NCBI GenBank assembly: GCA_964245015.1
Contig: CAXTMA010000127.1
Span: 1 to 11,003, forward strand
Reading direction: 5' to 3'
Source of the DNA: RH-AL1 sp964245015
GTDB lineage: Bacteria > Pseudomonadota > Alphaproteobacteria > Rhizobiales > Beijerinckiaceae
DNA length: 11,003 nucleotides
In this document: in pieces, positions 6,417-11,003 of the stretch
Layout of the letters: each line of letters opens with the position of its first letter
How positions within the stretch are numbered: the stretch's first letter is position 1
Made by a program: the position numbers and the translations under genes
Notes under the pieces: generated by a model
Database searches by the model: none
The model's input: only the letters and a program-made list of their open reading frames with translations
Told to the model about the DNA's origin: nothing

Positions 6417-7223
6417 TGGGATCAGATCGCCCCAGTGCTGTCGGCGCAAAAGCCACGGACGGGTCGGCCGGCCAAGGACCACCGCCGCGTTCTCGACGGC
6501 ATGCTGCGGGTGCTGCGCACCGGCGCGGCCCTGGGCGGATCTTCCGGCCCGCTTTGGGCCGCCCGGCACGGTGTCGAGCCGGTTCGACCGCTGGCGGCAG
6601 GCCGGCGTGTTTGACCGGGTGCTCAGGCGCTTGCAGGCGCGGGCCGACGTCTGCGGCGCCCTGGATTGGGACCTGTGCTTCGTGGACGCCACGGTGGTGC
6701 GCGCCCACCAGCATGCCGCCGGCGCCCGCCGGATCGGCGCCATCGAGGGGTGAGGCGACGGTGGAGGGCGCGGGCGAGGCGCTGGGGCGCAGCCAGGGCG
6801 AGTTTCCACCAAGTTGCACCTGCGGGCAGAAGGCGGCGGCAAGCCGATGGCGGCGGTGCTGACGGCGGGCGAGCGCCACGAGCAGGCCGCGCTGAAGGCG
6901 GTGGTGGACAAGGGGCGGTGCCGCGTCCGGGCCGGGGCCGTCCCCGGCTGCGTCCGCGCCGCACGGCCGGCGACCGCGGCACCTCCAGTCCGACCGCGCG
7001 GCAGCGGCTGAAACAGCGAGGCATTGAGCCGGTCATCCCGACCCGCAAGAACCAGCCCCGCCAGCGTAGCTTCGACAAGGCCGCCTGTCGCGAGCGCAAC
7101 AGGGTGGAGCGGCTGATCGGGCGGCTGAAGCAGTTCCGCCGCTTGGCCACCCGCTATGAAAGGCGGGCGGCCAACGACCTTGCCATGGTCACGTTGGGCA
7201 TGGCCATGCTTTGGCTCACATGA
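6417..7223 (+). pseudogene. IS5-family transposase, 5'-truncated with at least four frameshifts
   Basis: Pieces in successive frames rebuild one DDE transposase of the IS5 family: WDQIAPVLSAQKPRTGRPAK and DHRRVLDGMLRVLRTGA (about 6417-6526), PWADLPARFGPPGTVSSRFD through DWDLCFVDATVVRAHQHAAG (6527-6745), GEALGRSQG (to about 6810), LHLRAEGGGKPMAAVLTAGE (to about 6915), then PVIPTRKNQPRQRSFDKAAC, RNRVERLIGRLKQFRRLATR and MVTLGMAMLWLT to the stop at 7223. Visible catalytic candidates are Asp in FVDATVV, Asp in GDRGTSS and Glu in RVERLIGR. The first about 10 residues and the left end of the element are missing, replaced by the IS66-like stub. Not functional. After the stop, CTCTGCAGAG (7224-7233 region) may belong to the right terminal repeat, but no matching left copy was found. 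Confidence 0.85.
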
Positions 7224-7257
7224 CTCTGCAGAGACGGCCTAAGTGCAACCTCATAGA

Positions 7258-7660
7258 TCATGTGGCATGCGCCCCGATGATGGAGCGGACACCGTTCGGC
7301 CTGTTGTTGTAGCGCTTGAAGAAATCGTGGGCAGCCTCGACCAAGGCGTCGATGTTGGCAAACGGCTCGCAGTGGGTCACCTCGCGACGGAACTGCCGCC
7401 ACGGCATCCCGATCTGGTTCGGCCACGGGCTGTAGGTCGGCAACGAGAGCAGGACGAGGCGCCCGGCCGCGCCGCGCGGCACCGCCTCGACCTCGTCGCC
7501 TGGTGCGTGCTGGCGTTGTCCCAGGCGACGTACGCCGTTCCGGCTGGGTGCTTGGCCAGCAGCGCTTCCCGCAGTTCGGCGACCTGGCGCCATCGCTTGT
7601 GCGGGCGGGTCAACACCCCCGTCTCGCCGCCGTCCGCGATGCTCATGCCAAGCTGCGTTC
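7258..7660 (-). pseudogene. IS630-type transposase, C-terminal half only, frameshifted
   Basis: On the minus strand one frame reads SIADGGETGVLTRPHKRWRQ, VAELREALLAKHPAGTAYVA and WDNASTHQ. After a shift near 7500 another reads DEVEAVPRGAAGRLVLLSLP, TYSPWPNQIGMPWRQFRREV and FKRYNNRPNGVRSIIGAHAT to the stop at 7258. The WDNAS-H motif carries the second catalytic Asp of IS630/DDE_3 transposases. The family's LPTYSPWLNPIEMLWR motif carries the last Glu, and here it reads NQIGMPWR, so that Glu is Gly and several neighbours are changed. The N-terminal half is absent: a stop and unrelated sequence occur just beyond 7655. It lies tail-to-tail with the IS5-type remnant, about 35 bp apart. Inactive. 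Confidence 0.8.
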
Positions 7661-7813
7661 ACTCCCCATCGAGATGGACAGCCGATCGCGCGTGACCGTG
7701 CCGCAGATCGCCGCCAAGGTGGCGCAGATCCGGCGCGCGATGCGCTCGCGCGGGATCAGATCCTGGCCGCCAAGCGCACCGGCCGGGGCGAGTGGTACGC
7801 CGTTGTCACCGCG

Positions 7814-7999
7814 ATGCGGCGCGAGCCCAACCGCCGCGACCGGGTGGTGGCGACGGCGCACGTCAAGGCAAAGAGCCGGGACGAAGCCGTCAGCGCCGGT
7901 CGCGAGCTGCTGGCGGAGAAGGCCGGCTGGCTCGGGCCGGAGACGGACCTGTTCGTGGTGATCTACTCGGCATTGGCGTGGCAGCCGGGTGAAGAATGA
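7814..7999 (+). CDS. Small hypothetical protein, possibly 5'-damaged
   Basis: From the ATG at 7814 this 61-residue frame reads MRREPNRRDRVVATAHVKAK then SRDEAVSAGRELLAEKAGWL and ends LFVVIYSALAWQPGEE. The composition and strand-helix-strand pattern look real. The open frame continues upstream without a stop, and GRGEWYAVVTA just before the ATG also looks coding, so the true start may be earlier. A different frame from the ATG at 7674 (SRVTVPQIAAKVAQIRRA) also looks coding, so a frameshift near 7740 in one longer gene is possible. The IS630 remnant ends about 15 bp before 7674 and may have removed the promoter. Its stop abuts the stop of the next gene (TGATCA at 7997-8002). No known function. 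Confidence 0.5.
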   Translation: MRREPNRRDRVVATAHVKAKSRDEAVSAGRELLAEKAGWLGPETDLFVVIYSALAWQPGEE

Positions 8000-8221
8000 T
8001 CAGGCGCTTGCGGTTTCGCCTCTCTTGCGAAGCCTGCCGGATGTGAAGATCAGGCCTGTTCCGCCGCCAGCGACTGCCGCTGCAGAGACGACCCACACCA
8101 GCTTACCCAACGCCGAGCTTCCGCCGAAGTCGAGAACCTGCACGAGCCAAGCAGCAGCGATGGCGACCGCCATGATGCCGATCAACCGGAGCACACCGTC
8201 GATCTTGATGCCGTCGTTCAT
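8000..8221 (-). CDS. Small membrane protein with two predicted transmembrane helices
   Basis: This 73-residue protein has two hydrophobic segments, about 11-30 (RLIGIMAVAIAAAWLVQVL) and about 38-60 (LGKLVWVVSAAAVAGGGTGL). The C-terminus is basic (SGRLRKRGE) and should lie in the cytoplasm. The start is supported by GGGGA eight bases before the ATG on the minus strand. It diverges from the winged-helix-like gene at 8383 and its stop abuts the stop of the convergent ORF. No family recognised; inner-membrane location is inferred from the helices. Confidence 0.7.
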   Translation of the reverse strand: MNDGIKIDGVLRLIGIMAVAIAAAWLVQVLDFGGSSALGKLVWVVSAAAVAGGGTGLIFTSGRLRKRGETASA

Positions 8222-8370
8222 CGTTTCATCCCCGTCGCGGCGCGCCCCTCAGCGCGGTCGGGAGCAGAACGATGCGGCCAGCAAACGGTTCTCGACTATA
8301 GCAAAGGCGCGTTCGGTGTTGCCGAAACAGCACGATCTGATCGCGGATTGGGCGCCTGAGCATCCGAGAC

Positions 8371-8377
8371 AGGAAGG
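8371..8377 (+). promoter_or_regulatory. Ribosome binding site of the gene at 8383
   Basis: AGGAAGG ends five bases before the ATG at 8383 and fixes this start. Confidence 0.75.
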
Positions 8378-8382
8378 CCCAT

Positions 8383-8769
8383 ATGACCAAAGCCACCGCT
8401 GGCGTTCTGACGCCGACACAAACGCTGCTGATCTGGGCATTGCTCGCAAAACAGGGACATGCTGCACAACACGACCTCGGCACACCCGTGGATGCGCATG
8501 AGCGCGATGATCTGGAAGAGCGCCGCTTCGTCAGTTCAAGGACGCGCGAGCACAATACCCTCTGGCTGAAGCTCGAAGAGGCCGGTTGGGATTGGGCCGA
8601 AGGGCATTTGACCAAGGCACTGCCGCCGAACCAGACCGTCCTTCACAACATGATGGTGCGCATCGACGCCCACCTCAAAGCCAGCGGCGAAAGCCTCGTC
8701 AAGCTCATCGGCACTCCACCCATGGCCGGTCCTATGGATCCGGAACTGACGGGCGTGGTCGAGGCATAA
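8383..8769 (+). CDS. Hypothetical protein with a winged-helix-like N-terminal region (128 aa)
   Basis: The N-terminal 75 residues read like a winged helix: TPTQTLLIWALLAKQGHAAQ (helix 1 region), VDAHERDDLEERRFVSSRTR (recognition helix and wing), then NTLWLKLEEAGWDWAEGHL. The shape helix-helix-recognition helix-beta wing-terminal helix is typical of small DNA-binding or protein-binding modules, and similar LTP-QT-LLW-LL proteins occur in alphaproteobacteria (recollection, not checked). The C-terminal part (85-128, VRIDAHLKASGESLVKLIGT) is helical. The strong AGGAAGG site and G/C-rich third positions support expression. The gene diverges from the small membrane protein with 161 bp between starts, so a shared, possibly self-controlled promoter region is plausible. 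Function is unknown. Confidence 0.75.
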   Translation: MTKATAGVLTPTQTLLIWALLAKQGHAAQHDLGTPVDAHERDDLEERRFVSSRTREHNTLWLKLEEAGWDWAEGHLTKALPPNQTVLHNMMVRIDAHLKASGESLVKLIGTPPMAGPMDPELTGVVEA

Positions 8770-9106
8770 AGGGTTTCTGACCGCACCGAGCTGATCGACG
8801 CTCTGCCTGCAAGGTGCAGTGAACAACGGCCGCCCAGGTCGGTACGCAGCCCGAGCGGCCATCAGACGCACGGCGCTGAGGTCGCCGGCGAACTTGGTAT
8901 GGCCGACCGTCATGACCGATCCGTTTCAATCCTCCCTCGCATCATGTCCCGATGCGGGATTGCTGGCTCGGATCACGCCTGAAGCCTCCGGCGTCGAGTT
9001 CCATCCCCGAGAACGGCAGGGGCTGGGATGCGGCTTAAACGGGAGAGCAGTCGTGAACTTGCCAATTGATGGCGCGCGGGATCGGTTGGTGAGCTAGCTT
9101 TCTGTA
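8770..9106. other. Stretch without a convincing gene
   Basis: Short frames here (for example from the ATG at 8911) lack ribosome binding sites and known motifs. No stem-loop with a T-run that would be a clear terminator was seen after 8769. Confidence 0.4.
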
Positions 9107-9418
9107 ATGATTGGCGGAGAGCCCACGTCTGACAGCAAGCCGAAACGGGACCATCCGAGCAATGTCACAAGCGTAGCGCCAGATCTCGCCGGCGAGCTGG
9201 CCCGCGAATACGGCATCTCACCAGATCGGGCGCAGATGCTGATCGATCGGCTCGGCACCGATCCCGAACGGTTGCGCGCAGCCGCCAGGGACCTGCAGAT
9301 CGATGCTAAAGCAGAGGTGGCCTTGATGCGGACACAACGTGCGCTTAGATCTCGTCCAGGCGGTCGCAGCGACCATGGATGTACCGGCGCTGCTCGCGCA
9401 ACGTGCCCCGCCTTCTGA
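9107..9418 (+). CDS. Small hypothetical protein, DUF3606-like core
   Basis: The 103-residue frame has a polar N-terminus, then a core VAPDLAGELAREYGISPDRA and QMLIDRLGTDPERLRAAARD. Two helices with the G(I/V)S/T-x-x-(R/Q)-x-x-x-(L/I) spacing, followed by a Gly-turn and another helix, are reminiscent of the DUF3606 family of small proteins common in alphaproteobacteria, though the match is loose. The last 25 residues (Arg/Gly/Cys rich) look non-native, so the natural end may have been shifted near 9345. No good ribosome binding site precedes the ATG at 9107. Function unknown. Confidence 0.5.
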   Translation: MIGGEPTSDSKPKRDHPSNVTSVAPDLAGELAREYGISPDRAQMLIDRLGTDPERLRAAARDLQIDAKAEVALMRTQRALRSRPGGRSDHGCTGAARATCPAF

Positions 9419-9762
9419 CTTCCGCCGATCACCCGGGTGCTTGCACCGAAGACGATCGGCGGACGTCAGCTCTTGAGTCGGAGCTACATGGCCGGCGCGT
9501 CCAGGCCGTCGGGATCGCGATCGGGCCGAGTGCGCTCATCCCGTCGAGACGCCGGCGCGCATCGTCAACGGATGTTGCCTGCGCTGTCGTCTGTCGCAAT
9601 AAAGGTTGGCGCAGTTCAGCGCCGAAGCAGATCGGGCCAGCAGCGAACTCGGCCTTACGGGTGCCGCTTGGCCGTGCGCCTTCCCGCCCTCGATCACGCT
9701 GAGCGATGGCGGCGCAGGTGACCGGCAAACGACCTGTGCACGATGGTCGACGTCACGCCCAG
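9419..9762. other. Stretch without a recognised gene, possibly repeat-derived
   Basis: All open frames are poor. The minus strand contains a frame reading EFAAGPICFGAELRQP and MSALGPIAI, phrases that resemble the spurious reading frames of dispersed intergenic repeats in Bradyrhizobium-like genomes (recollection). No palindromic boundary could be defined. Confidence 0.3.
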
Positions 9763-10533
9763 TCAGGATCCCGAAGAGCGGCGTGGCGCCCGATGGACGA
9801 CGAACGGACCAAACGCCTGTGTCACCGGCATGATCTCAAGAACGTTGACGTTGACCCGCGCCGGTCGTGTCGCCACCCAGAACACCGCGTCGGCAACGTC
9901 CTCAGGCGTCAGGGCATCGGCGCCCTCGTAGAGCTTGGCGGCACGCGCGGCGTCGCCGGCGAAGCGCACGGTCGAGAACTCGGTGCCGCCCACCAACCCC
10001 GGCGCGATGTCGGTGACCCGCACCGGCGTGCCGACGAGGTCGGCGCGCAGGTTGAGCGAGAACTGCCGGACGAAGGCCTTGGTGGCGCCGTAGACGTTGC
10101 CGCCGGGGTAGGGATAGCTCCCCGCGACCGAGCCGATGTTGACGATATGGCCGGCGTTGCGCGCGACCATGCCCGGCAGCACGGCGCGCGTCAGGTACAT
10201 CAGCCCCTTCACGTTGGTGTCGACCATCCGTTCCCAATCGTCGAGGTCGGCGGACTGCGCGGGATCAAGGCCGGCGGCGAGACCGGCGTTGTTGACGAGC
10301 ACCGCGATGTCGGCAAAGGCGGCCGGCAGGTCGGCGACCGCCTTCTCCACCGCGACACGGTTGCGGACGTCGAGCAACAGCGTATGAACGCGGTCGGCAC
10401 CGATCCCTTCGGCCAGCTCGTGGAGCCTTTCCTCGCGCCGGCCGGCGGCGACGATGCGGTGCCCGGCCTTGGCGAAGCGGTGGGCGATTGCGACGCCGAA
10501 GCCGGCAGTGGCGCCTGTGACGAGGACGGTCAT
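9763..10533 (-). CDS. ydfG: YdfG-type short-chain dehydrogenase/reductase (NADP-dependent)
   Basis: This intact 256-residue classical SDR oxidises hydroxy acids or alcohols with NADP+ in the cytoplasm. Motifs: cofactor loop TGATAGFG (6-13), basic GRREER after strand 2 (31-36, favours NADP(H)), LLLDV with Asp55, NNAG (81-84), and the catalytic tetrad Asn107 (DTNVKG), Ser135 (IGSVAG), Tyr148 and Lys152 (YGATK). APG follows strand 6 (177-179). The end NVLEIMPVTQAFGPFVVHR matches the C-terminus of E. coli YdfG (248 residues, 3-hydroxy acid/L-allo-threonine dehydrogenase) and related serine 3-dehydrogenases. The length exceeds that family by about eight residues through a basic tail (APRRSSGS). 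The start is set by AGGAG six bases upstream. The exact substrate is not readable from sequence. Regulation is unknown. A short ORF overlaps its start by ATGA. Confidence 0.95.
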   Translation of the reverse strand: MTVLVTGATAGFGVAIAHRFAKAGHRIVAAGRREERLHELAEGIGADRVHTLLLDVRNRVAVEKAVADLPAAFADIAVLVNNAGLAAGLDPAQSADLDDWERMVDTNVKGLMYLTRAVLPGMVARNAGHIVNIGSVAGSYPYPGGNVYGATKAFVRQFSLNLRADLVGTPVRVTDIAPGLVGGTEFSTVRFAGDAARAAKLYEGADALTPEDVADAVFWVATRPARVNVNVLEIMPVTQAFGPFVVHRAPRRSSGS

Positions 10534-10697
10534 GGAGATCTCCTGAGGAAGGTCGACCGAAGCGCATCAACCATGCGGGAGCCCCCGCGATCAGCAGTGC
10601 CGCCATCCGCGAACAGCCGTTCCACCGCCTGCTGATCCGGCCCGAACATCTGAAGTAGGTCGGAATACATTGAGAGCTTGGATTGCCACGGCCGCAT
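10530..10697 (-). CDS. Possible short ORF overlapping the dehydrogenase start
   Basis: From the ATG at 10697 the frame reads MRPWQSKLSMYSDLLQMFGP then DQQAVERLFADGG and stops in ATGA (10530-10533) with the dehydrogenase start. The overlap and the helical core are suggestive of a coupled leader gene, but there is no well-placed ribosome binding site and the dehydrogenase has its own. An in-frame ATG at 10766 would give 78 residues. No family recognised. Confidence 0.3.
   Translation of the reverse strand: MRPWQSKLSMYSDLLQMFGPDQQAVERLFADGGTADRGGSRMVDALRSTFLRRSP
10540..10544 (-). promoter_or_regulatory. Ribosome binding site of the dehydrogenase
   Basis: AGGAG on the minus strand lies six bases before the ATG at 10533 and supports that start. 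Confidence 0.75.
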
Positions 10698-10796
10698 AAC
10701 ATACCGCCGCGCGCTTCTCCCCTGCTTCCTCAAGTCCGTAGCGATCGGGCATGAAGGGAAAAGCAAAAGCTAAGCTGCTGCAGTTGGTAGCAGATT

Positions 10797-10871
10797 TGGA
10801 GCGGGCGAAGGGATTCGAACCCTCGACCCCAACCTTGGCAAGGTTGTGCTCTACCCCTGAGCTACACCCGC
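10797..10871 (-). tRNA. tRNA-Gly (anticodon GCC)
   Basis: The minus strand folds as a complete 75-base cloverleaf. The acceptor stem pairs GCGGGTG with CGCCCGC (one G-U), followed by T and an encoded CCA (10797-10799). The D-arm is GCTC-AGGGGTA-GAGC, the anticodon arm CAACC-TTGCCAA-GGTTG, and the T-arm GAGGG-TTCGAAT-CCCTT. The anticodon GCC is at 10837-10839 and reads GGC and GGU. The gene is intact, unlike the tRNA-Leu-like remnant at 5425-5486. Confidence 0.97.
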
Positions 10872-10877
10872 ATCCAC

Positions 10878-10905
10878 GGCTGTTCCCGACAGCCTAGCGG
10901 GCTGT
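10878..10905. repeat. Alternating inverted repeats in front of tRNA-Gly
   Basis: GGCTGT (10878-10883), ACAGCC (10889-10894) and GGCTGT (10900-10905) follow one another with 5-base spacers TCCCG and TAGCG. The middle copy can pair perfectly with either flank, giving two mutually exclusive 6-bp hairpins seven bases or more upstream of the tRNA 5' end. Confidence 0.6.
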
Positions 10906-10931
10906 ATGACGCAAAGCGGGCAGCGATGCAA
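10903..10931 (-). promoter_or_regulatory. Weak candidate sigma-70 promoter of tRNA-Gly
   Basis: On the minus strand TTGCAT (10926-10931) and CATACA (10903-10908) are separated by 17 bases. Each matches only about half of the consensus. The predicted start, near 10896, would give a leader of about 25 bases. The position fits the tRNA, the boxes are poor. Confidence 0.3.
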
Positions 10932-10994
10932 ATGCATTCTCACCTTCACAGGGCCATCGCTTGAACGGCTGAAAGGGTGACGGGAGGACTTCAG

Positions 10995-11003
10995 GTGTGG
11001 TTC
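10995..11003 (+). CDS. Possible gene start at the right edge
   Basis: GGGAGG (10982-10987) stands seven bases before a GTG at 10995 followed by TGG TTC to the window end. Spacing is good for a start, but only three codons are visible. Confidence 0.25.

Noticed and set aside
6157..6911. Two long minus-strand frames across the IS5-type remnant
   Set aside because: They are Pro/Arg/Ala-rich shadows; the plus strand reads as a known transposase.
8536..8913. Minus-strand frame across the winged-helix-like gene
   Set aside because: The plus-strand gene has a good ribosome binding site and protein-like sequence.
1..11003. CRISPR array, rRNA, phage structural or restriction-modification genes
   Set aside because: No regularly spaced direct repeats, no rRNA-like sequence and no such protein motifs were seen on either strand.

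Overview
The window is GC-rich chromosomal DNA, most likely from an alphaproteobacterium of the order Rhizobiales (Methylobacterium-like or Bradyrhizobium-like). This rests on the strong G/C third-position bias of the real genes, on a 107-bp double-palindrome intergenic element of the RIME/Bru-RS type, and on the style of the small proteins and insertion-sequence remnants. Genus-level placement is inference.

Left part (1-4090): a short ParD-like ribbon-helix-helix protein overlaps by ATGA a 1199-residue soluble hybrid histidine kinase (several PAS domains, one GAF, HisKA with an HDFNN H-box, HATPase, C-terminal receiver). No ParE toxin lies beside the ParD-like gene. The kinase is the only large intact gene of the window.

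Middle part (4068-5424): small minus-strand ORFs converge on the kinase. A 79-residue protein is followed through a TGATG stop/start overlap by a 29-codon ORF. Then come the RIME-like element, an ORF remnant beginning at its edge, a frameshifted small protein whose layout resembles the 79-residue protein, and a weakly supported acidic ORF.

Mobile graveyard (5425-7660): a 3' tRNA-Leu-like remnant ending in CCA is followed about 80 bp later by a frameshifted, truncated tyrosine recombinase. This is the layout of a genomic-island end decayed beyond function. Next come the first codons of what looks like an IS66-type transposase fused to a 5'-truncated IS5-family transposase with at least four frameshifts, and then the 3' half of an IS630-type transposase on the opposite strand with its last catalytic acidic residue lost. 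None of these can be active as read.

Right part (7674-11003): small accessory genes (a possibly 5'-damaged ORF, a two-helix membrane protein, a winged-helix-like protein with a good ribosome binding site, a DUF3606-like small protein), then an intact YdfG-type short-chain dehydrogenase on the minus strand and an intact tRNA-Gly(GCC) on the minus strand with encoded CCA. A short run of alternative hairpins lies in front of the tRNA.

I see no complete new defence or mobile system. The best leads are the orphan ParD-like/hybrid kinase overlap, the tRNA-Leu remnant plus integrase island scar, the fused transposase junction, and the pair of similar small minus-strand proteins around the RIME-like element.
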